NCBI GenBank assembly: GCA_020632595.1 | Contig: JACKFF010000013.1 | Coordinates: forward strand, 1-64,000 | From: Nitrospiraceae bacterium | Lineage (GTDB): Bacteria > Nitrospirota > Nitrospiria > Nitrospirales > UBA8639 | Direction: 5' to 3' | Length of the DNA: 64,000 nt | In this document: one piece after another, positions 8,038 through 18,200 of the stretch | How positions within the stretch are numbered: the stretch's first letter is position 1 | How the letters are laid out: the number at the start of each line of letters is the position of its first letter | Program-made: the position numbers and the translations under genes | Notes under the pieces: generated by a model | Told to the model about the DNA's origin: nothing | The model's database searches: none | What the model saw: only the letters and a program-made list of their open reading frames with translations

Positions 8038-9327
8038 ATGCCTGAAGTGTATAATTGGCAGTTAGGACGAAAGATGCTGTATCCGTATGAGGAGCGGCAT
8101 CCGAAATGGCAGTTCGCGTTTGTCTTTAACATCAACCGGTGTTTGGCGTGTCAAACCTGTTCGATGGCGGACAAGTCGACGTGGCTGTTCAGCAAAGGGC
8201 AGGAATACATGTGGTGGAACAATGTGGAGACGAAGCCGTACGGGGGCTATCCGCAGTTCTACGATGTGAAGATCACGCAGTTGATTGAGCAGGTCAATCC
8301 GGGCGGGCAGGTGTGGAACGTGCGGGTGGGCCGCAAACACCATGCGCCGTATGGGGTGTTTGAAGGGATGACGATCTTTGATGCGGGCGCCAAGATCGGG
8401 CAGGCGGCCATTGGCTACATCCCGACCGACCAGGAATGGCGGTTTGTGAATATTTATGAAGATACGGCCACCTCGATGCGGGCGATTGTGGAAGGGGTGG
8501 ACAAGACGGGGTTTACGAAAGAAGAGCCGTGGAAAATGCAAGGCAGCAGCTTGCCGGAGCATGAGACGTACTTCTTCTATCTGCAACGCATCTGTAACCA
8601 CTGTACGTATCCGGGGTGTCTGGCGGCGTGTCCGCGGAAGGCCATCTACAAGCGGCCGGAAGACGGGATTGTGTTGATCGACCAGAACCGGTGCCGGGGG
8701 TACAAGAAGTGTGTGGAGCAATGCCCGTTTAAAAAGCCGATGTACCGGGGCACGACGCGGGTGAGTGAGAAGTGTATCGCGTGCTATCCGCGGGTGGAAG
8801 GCAAAGACCCCTTAACGGGGGGCGAGCCGATGGAGACGCGGTGTATGGCGGCGTGCGTGGGGAAAATCCGGCTGCAAGGGTTGGTGAAGGTGGGCGATGA
8901 CGGGCTCTGGGCGGAAGATCGCTGGAATCCGTTGTACTATGCCATTCGGGTGGAACAAGTGGCGTTGCCGTTGTATCCGCAATGGGGCACGGAACCCAAC
9001 GGGTATTACATCCCCCCGCGGCAGGCACCGCGGGGCTACATCCGGCAGATGTTCGGGCCGGGGGTGGATAATGCGATTGAGAAGTATCTGGTGCCGAGCC
9101 GGGAGTTGTTGGCGGTGCTGCAGTTGTGGCGGGCGAGCCAGCAGATCATCTTCCGGTATGACGTGATTCCGGGGCCGAAAGTGTTTGAAACCCAGATCCA
9201 TGGACGGAAGTTTGAGATGTACAACGACACGGTGTTGGGCTTCAACAAGTCGGGCAAGGAAGCGGTGCGGCAGCAAGTGGAAGAGCCGATTTACATCCGC
9301 CCGGCGGAGCGGGTGAACTGGCTGTAG
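8038..9327 (+). CDS. nxrB: Nitrite oxidoreductase beta subunit NxrB, copy 1
   Basis: The 429-aa electron-transfer subunit of nitrite oxidoreductase, related to NarH. Cysteine groups for four Fe-S clusters are visible: C35, C38, C41; C186, C189, C194, C198; C219, C225, C229; and C246, C249, C269, C273. It has no signal peptide and is expected to be exported together with NxrA as a folded complex. ATG 8038 follows ACGGAGG and gives the length usual for Nitrospira NxrB; an upstream TTG at 7984 lacks support. The protein is identical to copy 2, and the DNA differs at only a few bases (for example one in codon 6 and in the stop codon), which points to recent gene conversion or strong concerted evolution. 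Confidence 0.97.
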   Translation: MPEVYNWQLGRKMLYPYEERHPKWQFAFVFNINRCLACQTCSMADKSTWLFSKGQEYMWWNNVETKPYGGYPQFYDVKITQLIEQVNPGGQVWNVRVGRKHHAPYGVFEGMTIFDAGAKIGQAAIGYIPTDQEWRFVNIYEDTATSMRAIVEGVDKTGFTKEEPWKMQGSSLPEHETYFFYLQRICNHCTYPGCLAACPRKAIYKRPEDGIVLIDQNRCRGYKKCVEQCPFKKPMYRGTTRVSEKCIACYPRVEGKDPLTGGEPMETRCMAACVGKIRLQGLVKVGDDGLWAEDRWNPLYYAIRVEQVALPLYPQWGTEPNGYYIPPRQAPRGYIRQMFGPGVDNAIEKYLVPSRELLAVLQLWRASQQIIFRYDVIPGPKVFETQIHGRKFEMYNDTVLGFNKSGKEAVRQQVEEPIYIRPAERVNWL

Positions 9328-9479
9328 GTTCCATGGTTATTTATGCAATGAAAGACGACCGGAATTATCAATATTCGGTTAGGCTGGAGGCCGGCTGGCG
9401 ATTGAAAAATGCGTATCAGGGAAAAATCGCCACCCGGTCTCTCCCTGGTAAGGGGAGAAAGCCGGAAAGGGGGAATATA

Positions 9480-9719
9480 ATGAATTGTCGGCGTTGTGCT
9501 GGTCTCATGCATTGTCTAAATATGGGAGATCATCTTAATGATTCAGGACAGTTATGGTCCGTGGCCTGGCAATGTTTTAACTGTGGAGAAATTGTCGATT
9601 CTTTGATTTTACAAAATCGCGAAAACGAACCCAGGCCCAAGGCGGGAAAGGCCCGCCTTAAAACGTTTTCACCATCCAGACAGATAATGCGGAAAAATGC
9701 TCAAACCATAGAAGCCTAA
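9480..9719 (+). CDS. Small zinc-ribbon protein
   Basis: A 79-aa protein with two CxxC knuckles, C3-x2-C6 and C32-x2-C35 (QCFNCGEIVD), as in small treble-clef or zinc-ribbon proteins. The C-terminal half is basic. ATG 9480 is preceded by GAAAGGGGG; the frame is open further upstream to 9333, but without a ribosome binding site and with less protein-like sequence. It lies 152 bases after nxrB1 and just before a strong hairpin, so it is probably the last gene of the operon. nxrB2 has no such neighbour. Function unknown. Confidence 0.55.
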   Translation: MNCRRCAGLMHCLNMGDHLNDSGQLWSVAWQCFNCGEIVDSLILQNRENEPRPKAGKARLKTFSPSRQIMRKNAQTIEA

Positions 9720-9742
9720 CGGAGAACCGCAAGTCCGCTGCT

Positions 9743-9789
9743 GGAAGAGCACAACGGGGTGAATACGTTTCACCTCCTTGTGCTCTTCC
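9743..9789 (+). terminator. Strong hairpin ending the first nxr operon
   Basis: GGAAGAGCACAA pairs exactly with TTGTGCTCTTCC, with an inner GGGTGAA/TTCACC arm. No long T run follows at once, but the stem is long and lies between the zinc-ribbon gene and non-coding DNA. Confidence 0.65.
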
Positions 9790-10318
9790 CCGTTGAATAA
9801 ATGAAAAAAACTATTTTTCATCACACCCGGTTTGTTTATTGGGAGTCAAAATTACAATTCGAAAAATGAGAGTTTTTTCATGAGTACGACGGGACATGGA
9901 AATTCAAATAAGAAGGATTACCATCTTTCCATAAGGGAATCATGGAGGATGTCAAGAGTCTGGATGGTACGGTAAACCGTGGTGTTTGGCCGTGGCCCTG
10001 GGTTCTGTATCGGGCGGGTATGTGGCATTTGAGGGCCTATGGTTCTGTTCTTCTCCCAGGGGATTGAACACGCGGCGGTGAACATGTTTGTCATGCCAGT
10101 CGGTATGGGAATGGGAGCTGAGATCGATAGGTCTCCCTGTAGGTTTTTGAGCAGGTGGACAACCTGGTTGGAGGGATGTTCTTCCAAGACCTGGCAATGT
10201 ATTGTGCACATGGTTCTCCCACGATAGATCCTCAACAGGTTCAAGCCGTCAACCATAAGTCTTTTTTCTTATCCGCGCAGCCAAGCGGAAATTTCTGTCT
10301 GTGAACCAGAGGAAACCC
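9790..10318. other. Intergenic region before the efflux operon
   Basis: No gene can be supported. A minus-strand frame at 9918-10256 is open but has no recognisable domain, no ribosome binding site and an unusual composition rich in His, Pro and Thr. It may be a remnant. The promoter of the efflux operon should lie here. Confidence 0.4.
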
Positions 10319-11917
10319 ATGCAGGCCGTGTTTTCCAAACCCCTCAGAGGATGGCACTTTATTCTGTTCAATATCACACTCGGTCTGGGGCACATTCTCG
10401 TGATGTTCAATGCCGGGTCCTATGTTGCGTTGTTGCCCCATGTCGCCGGCGACCTGGAAGGGGTGTTGCCGAGTTTCCTGACCTGGGCTCAGACGGATTT
10501 CATGATTGCTCTGGCGCTGGGCATTCCCATTGGTCGCACGCTGTCTGACCGGTACGGCCATACCCGTGTGTTTGTTGTCGCGTTTCTTCTGTATGCCGTG
10601 GCTTCGTATATTGGCGCCATCAGTCAGACCCATTGGGAATTTCTGAATGCCAGAATTGTTCAAGGGTTTGCAGGCGGCCTCACGATTTTTCTCTCACAAG
10701 ATATGCTCCTCAAAGAATACCCGGCTCGGCTCAAGTCCATGGGATTGGCCATCTGGGGTCTGTTTACCATTACGCCGTTTACCATTGGTCTTCCTGTGGG
10801 AGGGTGGATCGCGGATGATCTCGGGTGGCGTTATCTGTTTTATATGGATGTGGTCCTCTCCCTGGTTGTCGTCGGTTTCATGGGTTCGTTGCTGTATGGT
10901 CGGGGATTCCCTCGACGACGTACCAGGTTTGACTTCGTGGGATTTTTTTTATTGGCCGTCATTTTGGGCGGCATTCAGACTCTTCTGAACATGGGGAACG
11001 ATTTTGACTGGCTTGACTCGCCATTCCTCCGTGGCGTCCTCATCGTCGTCATCGTGGCATTGCCTTGTTTTATTATCTGGGAGTTTGGCGAGCGCCATCC
11101 TATTCTGGATCTCCGGTTGTTCGCCGACCGGAATTTTACCATCGGGGTGATCTGTTTGGTGGTCGGATTTTTTTCGATCCAGGGATTACTCACACTGCTG
11201 ATCGTCCAGCTTCAATTGTTGATGGGGTATTCCTCGTTACTTGCCGGTATGGCGCTCCTCCCCATGGTGTTTTTAGGGGCTCCGATGATTGCCCTGATGC
11301 ATGAGCTCTCCAAACGGTTCGACGTTCGGATGCTGGCGAGTCTTAATTTTCTTGGGTTTGCATTGACTTTATACTGGATAGGCCAATACGACGATCCTCA
11401 CTCATTTGATCAGATTTTCTGGCCGATGCTGCTTGAAGGTCTATTCCTGGGATCATTTTTTACTCCGCTCACTGTGCTCATGCTGCATCGCTTGTCTGGC
11501 GTTCAAATAATACGTGCAGCGGAAACGGCCAATCTCTTGCGGATTTCCGCCGGGGCGTTTGGGATTACGTATCAGGAGGTTGTACATTTCCGGCGTCTCC
11601 CCTTCCATCAGCTTCATCTGGCGAACCATTTTGGCGGGAGGCAGTTTGCGTCATTCGATGTGTTGGGAGGATTCTCGACCAAACTGAATGGCGCTGGGCT
11701 CGATGCTGCCATGGTCAATGGCAAGCTCCTGGCCCTTGTCAGGCAGTATGCGGGAATTCTGGCCATGAGCGATGCGTTTCTGCTTGCCAGCTCGATGTTT
11801 ATGGGATTAGCCGCGCTCGTCTGGTTGGCCTATCCCACTTACCTCCCGTTGTATCCAAGCCGGGATGAAGAGTTGAAAGAAATGCGGTCCGAAGCACTCC
11901 TTGAGGAGCCGCTATGA
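10319..11917 (+). CDS. MFS efflux transporter, DHA2 (EmrB/QacA) family
   Basis: A 532-aa proton-driven exporter with about 14 membrane helices. The loop GRTLSDRYGHTR (after helix 2) is the family's motif A, and GWRYLFYMDVVLS resembles the conserved segment after helix 5. ATG 10319 follows AGAGGA; a GTG at 10301 is the alternative. The next gene starts inside its stop codon (ATGA at 11914-11917), so the three genes to 14623 are one translationally coupled operon building a pump, an adaptor and an outer-membrane channel. Substrates are probably hydrophobic toxic compounds; the sequence does not say which. Confidence 0.9.
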   Translation: MQAVFSKPLRGWHFILFNITLGLGHILVMFNAGSYVALLPHVAGDLEGVLPSFLTWAQTDFMIALALGIPIGRTLSDRYGHTRVFVVAFLLYAVASYIGAISQTHWEFLNARIVQGFAGGLTIFLSQDMLLKEYPARLKSMGLAIWGLFTITPFTIGLPVGGWIADDLGWRYLFYMDVVLSLVVVGFMGSLLYGRGFPRRRTRFDFVGFFLLAVILGGIQTLLNMGNDFDWLDSPFLRGVLIVVIVALPCFIIWEFGERHPILDLRLFADRNFTIGVICLVVGFFSIQGLLTLLIVQLQLLMGYSSLLAGMALLPMVFLGAPMIALMHELSKRFDVRMLASLNFLGFALTLYWIGQYDDPHSFDQIFWPMLLEGLFLGSFFTPLTVLMLHRLSGVQIIRAAETANLLRISAGAFGITYQEVVHFRRLPFHQLHLANHFGGRQFASFDVLGGFSTKLNGAGLDAAMVNGKLLALVRQYAGILAMSDAFLLASSMFMGLAALVWLAYPTYLPLYPSRDEELKEMRSEALLEEPL

Positions 11918-13425
11918 GGCATGCCGTCGTGGTGAGATTACAATGGGTTCTTGCGTTCGGTATGTGCGCCCTGCTCCTTTGTGCTGGTTGTGCCTGGATT
12001 CCTCCAGGCGAAGCCCCCGCCGAATTCTTAGAACCGGATTCCATGGAAGAGGCACTGTCCCATGCAATTCATCACGAACCGGAGGAGCCAATCCCGGAAT
12101 GGCCTAACGATCGTTGGTGGCAAGAGTTCGGCAGCCCTGAGCTGGACGAGTTGATTGACACAGGTCTCAAGAATAACCCCGGTCTCAAGGTTGCTTACGC
12201 CCGTCTCCACGAGGCGCATGCCCTGGTCCGCGTCGAAGGTGCGAGGTTGCTGCCGTTCCTGGAGGCCGACGCTGAATTGACCGCAGAGCGGATTTCCGAA
12301 CATGGCGTGTTTGCGGCCCTTAATCCTGAGGTGGCGGGGATTGATATTGCGCTGGGCCTCATCAATCCATTGAGTTTTCGATGGGAGTTGGATTTCTGGG
12401 GGAAGAATCGCGCCATGATGGAATCTGCCATGAGCAGGGAATTGGCCCATCATGCGGAATGGGCAGAGGTGCGGTTACGGTTAACCACTGCGATCGCACG
12501 CTCGTATTTTCGCAGGGTTGCATTGCGCCAGCAGCTTGAGGTGGTCGAGGCTATGGTGGAACTTCGTCGCGATCTCTTGAATCTGGCGAAGATTCGATTT
12601 CGGTCCGGCCTGGATGATGGCAACTCGGTCATGAGGGCCACGGCGGAGTTAGAGGCGGCGAATAAACGCCAAGCCGGTACCAGGGAGCAGTTGGACTTTC
12701 AACAATATCTGCTGGTCAGACTGAGCGGTCACGGGCCTGATTGGGGAGAGCATGTCTTCGCTGATAGGGTGACTCTACCCCGGCGAATTCCCTTGCCGCC
12801 CGAATTGCCGATCGGGTTGTTGGCGCACCGACCGGATCTCGCCGCCGCCAAATATCGAGCCGAGGCTGCAGCAAAGTTGATCAAGGTGGCGAAGACTCGA
12901 TTTCTTCCCACTATCGATCTAAACGGGTTCGTGGGTTTTAGAGCTCTGACTCTGGCGAGCGGGGCCGGTTCTTTGGGGAATCTTCTGTTTTCCTCGTCCA
13001 GTCTTGCGTATGGGGGCGGACCGGGTCTGCGGCTTCCCTGGTTCGAAGGCGGTCGCCTCCGTGGAGAACTAGAGGCACAACGGAGAGAATATGACTCGGC
13101 AGTGGAACTCTATAACGATACCTTGCTGGAAGCCATGCGGGAAGTTGCCGACAGTCTGAGTGTCTGGCATGAGACTCGCTCGATGCTTGAGGCACACCGT
13201 CGGCTCCTGACCTCGGTTTGGAACGACCGGCACCTTGTTGAAGTCCGCTTTCGCACCGGTCTGGACGATCGCCGTGAGGTGTTAAAACAGCAGCATGCGG
13301 TATTGGATCAGGAGTTCGCCCTGAAGGCCCTGGAAGCCGATCAACTTGTGTCGATGGTGGGTTTGATTGAAGCTTTGGGTGGGGGGTACCCCATCGTTCA
13401 AGAATCCTCTCAAGCAAGGAAATGA
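11914..13425 (+). CDS. Outer-membrane efflux lipoprotein, TolC/NodT family
   Basis: The 503-aa product is the outer-membrane channel of the efflux operon. It starts with a lipoprotein signal peptide with lipobox LLLCAGC (lipidated Cys about residue 26). The duplicated outer-membrane efflux domain follows: WWQEFGSPELDELIDTGLKN, the GGGPGLRLPWFEGGRLRGE segment and the coiled-coil stretch after it are typical. Length is normal for NodT-type proteins. The start codon overlaps the stop of the MFS gene. The C-terminal coiled-coil part is less conserved but intact. Confidence 0.9.
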   Translation: MRHAVVVRLQWVLAFGMCALLLCAGCAWIPPGEAPAEFLEPDSMEEALSHAIHHEPEEPIPEWPNDRWWQEFGSPELDELIDTGLKNNPGLKVAYARLHEAHALVRVEGARLLPFLEADAELTAERISEHGVFAALNPEVAGIDIALGLINPLSFRWELDFWGKNRAMMESAMSRELAHHAEWAEVRLRLTTAIARSYFRRVALRQQLEVVEAMVELRRDLLNLAKIRFRSGLDDGNSVMRATAELEAANKRQAGTREQLDFQQYLLVRLSGHGPDWGEHVFADRVTLPRRIPLPPELPIGLLAHRPDLAAAKYRAEAAAKLIKVAKTRFLPTIDLNGFVGFRALTLASGAGSLGNLLFSSSSLAYGGGPGLRLPWFEGGRLRGELEAQRREYDSAVELYNDTLLEAMREVADSLSVWHETRSMLEAHRRLLTSVWNDRHLVEVRFRTGLDDRREVLKQQHAVLDQEFALKALEADQLVSMVGLIEALGGGYPIVQESSQARK

Positions 13426-13429
13426 CATC

Positions 13430-14623
13430 ATGGATACCCCTATGCTGAAAATTCGCCCTAAGGAAATTCGTCGCCGGCGTAACCGCAGGCTCTTGTTGGT
13501 GGGTGTGATTCTCGTTGCGGCGGTATTGGCTTATGGGGGGTACTGGTGGTACTACGCCCGTTTCTGGGTGTGGACCGATAATGCTTTTATTGCCGGCAAC
13601 CTCGTCACGTTGGAGGCCCAGGCAACGGGCATTATCACTCAAGTCCTCGTGGAGGAAACCCAGTATGTGGAAAAAGGCGATCTTCTCATTCGTCTTGATG
13701 AACACCAGGCCCAGGCCAAATTGGGCCGGACGCGGGGCTTACTGGGAGGGGAGGTGCGCAGAATCGCGTCATTGTTCGCCCAGAGGCGGCAGATCCAGCA
13801 AAAATTTACCTCCAGGATGGCTCGACTCGACTTAGTACGCCATGATGTGGCCCGTTTCCGTGAGGCGCTTCCGAGTGGAGCCATTTCCGAACAAATCCTT
13901 CAGAATGCCCTTGATAAGATGCGTGCCCTTCAAGCCGAAGTCAGGGAAATCCGTGAGGAATACCAATCCATCACCGCGGAGGTGGGGGGCGTGAATATCA
14001 TGGATCATCCCGCTGTAGAAGCCGCCAAGCATGAATTCATCGCCGCCTATCTCGAATACATCCGGCAGCGCATTCGGGCGCCGGCTTCGGGCCATGTGGC
14101 CAAGCGAAAGGCCCAGGTCGGTGACCAGGTTCATCCGGGTGTTCCATTGATGACGATCGTGCCTTTGGATCATCTGTGGGTGGAAGTCAATTTACGGGAA
14201 ACCGAAATGCAGCAGGTCCGTCCCGGTCAGTCGGCACTGATAAATGTGGACGTATACGGGAAACACCATACATACCATGGGATGGTCGAAGGGTTGGTGC
14301 CCGGCACTGGCAGTGTATTCGCTCTGTTGCCTCCTGAGAATGCAACCGGCAATTTCATTCATATTGTGGAACGCGTGCCTGTGCGCGTGGCTTTTTTGAA
14401 AGATGAAATCCTTGAGCACCCCGTTCGCCCGGGATTGTCGACCAAAACCTATATCCATGTGAGCGAGCCGGGACGCCCTCTGGATGTCTCGCTGGCAGAG
14501 GCTTCCACTCAGGAGTATGAAACGAACATCTATGCCGATGAACTTACCGATGCAGAATCCCTGGCACATGAGATCATCATGGAGAACCTTGTTTTGAAAG
14601 GCGATCGGCCAGAACCGGCATAG
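13430..14623 (+). CDS. HlyD/EmrA-type membrane fusion protein
   Basis: The 397-aa periplasmic adaptor joins the MFS pump to the outer-membrane channel. A basic N-terminus (RRRRNRR) and one membrane helix (about 20-45) are followed by VWTDNAFIAGNLVTLEAQATG, the first half of the lipoyl domain, a helical hairpin and the second half RIRAPASGHVAKRKAQVGDQV, then the beta-barrel. ATG 13430 lies four bases after the stop of the preceding gene with AAGGA upstream. A longer frame from 13367 would overlap that gene and lacks a ribosome binding site. Confidence 0.9.
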   Translation: MDTPMLKIRPKEIRRRRNRRLLLVGVILVAAVLAYGGYWWYYARFWVWTDNAFIAGNLVTLEAQATGIITQVLVEETQYVEKGDLLIRLDEHQAQAKLGRTRGLLGGEVRRIASLFAQRRQIQQKFTSRMARLDLVRHDVARFREALPSGAISEQILQNALDKMRALQAEVREIREEYQSITAEVGGVNIMDHPAVEAAKHEFIAAYLEYIRQRIRAPASGHVAKRKAQVGDQVHPGVPLMTIVPLDHLWVEVNLRETEMQQVRPGQSALINVDVYGKHHTYHGMVEGLVPGTGSVFALLPPENATGNFIHIVERVPVRVAFLKDEILEHPVRPGLSTKTYIHVSEPGRPLDVSLAEASTQEYETNIYADELTDAESLAHEIIMENLVLKGDRPEPA

Positions 14624-14901
14624 CGGGTAGAGTCGCGCCGGTTCAGAAACCCTAAATACCGGGAGGCCGTCTACTTGAGGGTGGAGGACAAAAGACTTCT
14701 CCCTTCGATTCACAATCTTTCCTGTATTATGTGATGAAAGTTTAAGTCCACTCATACTCTGCCTGCATCTTGAAGGCCTGTGCTCTGTTCTTGCCGGCCA
14801 ACCGAACGGGCCGTCCTCATCCTGAAGTTCCATTCTTCATTCTTAAGATATCCTCAACCAAGCCTGCTCTTTACTTGTTGAGCATTGCAGTAAAACTGCT
14901 T

Positions 14902-14957
14902 CCCACGAAAAGCGGTGGTGGAATCGTGGTGGACGGCAGCGATCCTTCGTGGCATTC
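14902..14957. repeat. Palindromic intergenic element, copy 3
   Basis: CCACGAA (14903-14909) and TTCGTGG (14946-14952) form an exact inverted repeat around two GTGGTGG blocks. The core CAGCGATCCTTCGTGG matches the elements at 205-270 and 1288-1338. Confidence 0.45.
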
Positions 14958-15034
14958 CAGCCGATTGCTTATATTATGTGCCAAAAGAGGCCACGAAAAT
15001 AAGGCCAATTGGTAGATAGCGGGTGAAGCGTTTG

Positions 15035-15052
15035 GCGGCTCGCTATTTGCTT
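15035..15052 (+). promoter_or_regulatory. Candidate sigma54 promoter of the multicopper oxidase gene
   Basis: CGGCTCGCTATTTGCTT has GG at 15037-15038 and GC at 15049-15050, separated by exactly 10 bases, with the TTGC -12 block. The -24 block fits imperfectly. It lies about 150 bases before the start codon. Confidence 0.35.
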
Positions 15053-15200
15053 ATCGAAAAGAAACGAAAAGGTATGGTCATGACTCAAAGAGGAAATGCA
15101 TGAAAGGAGAGAATGTTCCGCTATAGAGGGGGTTCCTATTCCCGGAGACCGTCATTACTTAAAGGGCCGGCATCGATTATTTATCAGGAGGGGATGTTCT

Positions 15201-18200
15201 ATGTTGTCAGGGAAGAAAGTGTATGAGGGCGTGAAAGTCGTTGTCGCGTGTGCAGGGATGGTGCTCATGATGAGTGCCATGGGACATGCGGGAGAGGGCA
15301 TTCAGGAGGAAGCGGATTCCCATGCTGGTCATAACGTGGCGGCAGCGTCAGGAAAGACGAAGAATTGGGTAGAGAGGTTGAAAGGGCAGACGATCGTGGA
15401 GGACTCGATTGAGGGGAATCCTGAGCGTGCGGCGAAGGTGAATCGGCAGCATGAACGGATAATGTCGAAAATGGGACATCAAATGCAGGCCGATTTGAAG
15501 TTGATGGAGGGTAGTGGGGCCTATGACACCGCCACGATGCTCCATCAATACGGAGCCGGCCCGGCAGACTATCTTCTGGCTTCGGACAATGAAATTGAAC
15601 CCGTCTCGGGTCAGCCTGGACTCTGCCCGGCTGGTGTGCCCGAAAAGCATTACGATATTTCAGCCATCGACGTGGAAATCACGTTGAATAGATGGCTCGA
15701 CTACTATGTCGGCTACATGTATGTCCTCACTGAAAATCTCGAGAAGGTGCGGGAGGAAGAAGCGGCAAATGCCGCGGCCCGTGAGAAGGAAGGCTACGAC
15801 CCCGGCGCGGTTGAGACCGGTTTGCAGAATAACTGGATTCAGCCATTGGTGATCCGGGGCAATCAGGGTGATTGCGTGAGGTTCACTCTCCGCAATCAGT
15901 TGATAACCGGAGAAGGGGTGAGTTTGCAGATCGGGGGATCAAGTATGATGGTGAGCACCACGGGCCAACCGGCGACAACCACGAACCCCGATGCGATCGC
16001 TCTTGAAGACAAAGTCGTGGAAATGGAGTGGTATATTCCACCGACGATGCAGGAAGGGGGACGGCAGTTTCATAGTTACAGCAATGATCGTGAGTTGACG
16101 GTGATGGGCCTGATGGGCACTTTTGTGGTGGAACCAAAGGGTTCGACGTATCTGAATCCGCTCGGTGCAGGGGAACCGACACCGATGACCAGTGGTTGGC
16201 AGGCGATCATCAAAAACGGCACCGGTCCGGATTTTCGCGAGTTCGTCCTCATTTATCATGAAGTCGGCGATGAAGCCTTTCGTCCGGTCAATAAGCATGG
16301 TGACTTTATTCCGCAGCGGGATCCAGTCACCGATGTGTACCGGCCCGTCGCGCGGGCGTTGAACTATCGAAGCGAACCGTTTGGTGTGGACAACATGCAA
16401 ACGCAACATGAGTATTTCGGATTTGAGGACGAGTCAATGGCCTACAGCGCCTATACCTTCGGTGATCCGGCCACCACTGTGCCTCGCAGTTATTTGGGGG
16501 ATCCGGCCAAGTTCCGGCTGGTGCATGGGGGATCGGAGGTTTTCCATTCCCATCATCCCCATGGCGGGTCAATTCGGTGGCCCAGGAGTCCCCGTGCGAT
16601 CGACGAAATGCCCCTGTGGCACACCGCAAAAAACGGTCCGGTGAAGTTTCCGGTTGTCCGGACAAAGACTGACCGTGTCGATGTGGAGGTGATCGGGCCG
16701 TCCGAGGCCGTTGACCTGGAAACCGAATGTGGATCGGGACTCTGTCAGCAATTGGCTGGGGATTTTCTGTTTCACTGTCATGTGGCGCATCACTATATCG
16801 CCGGTATGTGGGGCTATTGGCGGGTATACAATACTATCCAGCAGGGAGAAGTTCACAACGATACGATGCCCGACCTTCGCGAATTACCGGATCGCAAGGG
16901 ACGGATCAAGGCGGGTGTCACATCGGACCAGCTTATCGACAAAAAAGTGGATTGGTTCGGCAAAGAGTTTAAAATTATCGAGAAAGGTACAACGGATTGG
17001 AAAGCCAATCCGGCTGTCGTCACAGTGAAAGACTGGGTGGAAATGCAGTTGCCCCCTCAGGGCAAGCCCGGTCACAAAGATGATGAGAGAGAACAGATCC
17101 TCTCCTATGATGCGACGGTGTTGGACTGGATTTGGAACGGCAACCGGGCGATGACCGAACGGGAAAATACTATTCCCAATCCACGATACCAATCTCCGGC
17201 TCCCGGCGAGCGCTTGCCGATTCTGTTTGAGCCCACCACCGGCAAGATCGCATGGCCACACTTGAGGCCTCATTTTGGAAAACGGGTGCCGTTTTCTCAA
17301 AATCACAATCCTTCTCCCTGGCTGGAAATGATCCATTTAGATGATGATGGTCAGATGAGTTCCTATCCGGCAAAGCCTGGAGAAAACGGACGATGGAGCC
17401 TGTGTCCAGCCAATGCCGGCTCCAAAAAGTTTAACGTGCATTTCATCAAGACCCCCATGATGGTGGCAGATAAACAAGGGGATGAACCGGCTATCATCGA
17501 TCCGGACGGGACGATTTATGTTCTGCATGAAGAGGAGGAAGAGGTTCGAAACAATAATGATAAAAGACATCCGTTGGTCGTGAGATCGAACGTGTACGAC
17601 TGTGTCGACTGGATGCTGACAAGCGAATGGGTTGATGACGACAATTTCAACATGCATGCGTCGAAGATCAACACCCATTGGCATTTCATGCAGTTCGACA
17701 ATCAATCGTCGGATGGTGTGATTACCGGCTTTTCATATGAACAATCCGTGCGACCCTTTACGATGATGGAAAAGACGACTGACAAGGGTCTGCCGCTGCC
17801 GATGAATACGGTCTTTACGAAACCGGGTAAGAAAGGTGATCTAACCATCACGGTGAAAAATGCCGCGCAGTATCATCCGAAGAACGAGATTCTGATCGGG
17901 GCCGATAACGTGAAGGATAACGAAATCGGGCGCATTAAGGCCATAGATGGGAATCAAATTACGCTGTATCGGCCGTTAGAGCATGATCATCCGGTTGATG
18001 ACATCGTGACAGTGGAATTCGTAAGACAACGATTCTGGGCGGATGCGGATGTGGGCACCGTGTTCTGGCATGACCATGCGGTCGGCCGTGTAACTTGGGG
18101 ACACGGAGGTTTCGGGACGATGATTGTTGAACCCTGGGGCTCGACCTATCACGATCCCAAAACGGGCGAACCGATCCGGAGTGGACCGGTGGCCGATATC

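Larger units (their letters stand above)
14624..15200. other. Intergenic region before the multicopper oxidase
   Basis: No gene is supported. It contains palindromic element copy 3 (14902-14957) and a sigma54-like promoter candidate (15035-15052). A short frame from ATG 15100 runs into the oxidase frame without a ribosome binding site. Confidence 0.5.

Noticed and set aside
8062..8721. Open frame of 219 codons on the minus strand inside nxrB1 (and its twin at 30415-31074)
   Set aside because: It is a shadow of nxrB caused by strong codon bias; no ribosome binding site or domain.
9918..10256. Minus-strand frame before the efflux operon
   Set aside because: No homology I recognise, no ribosome binding site; possibly a remnant but not supportable as a gene.
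14192..14833. Minus-strand frame of 213 codons overlapping the end of the adaptor gene
   Set aside because: It overlaps the strongly supported HlyD-type gene and has no domain.
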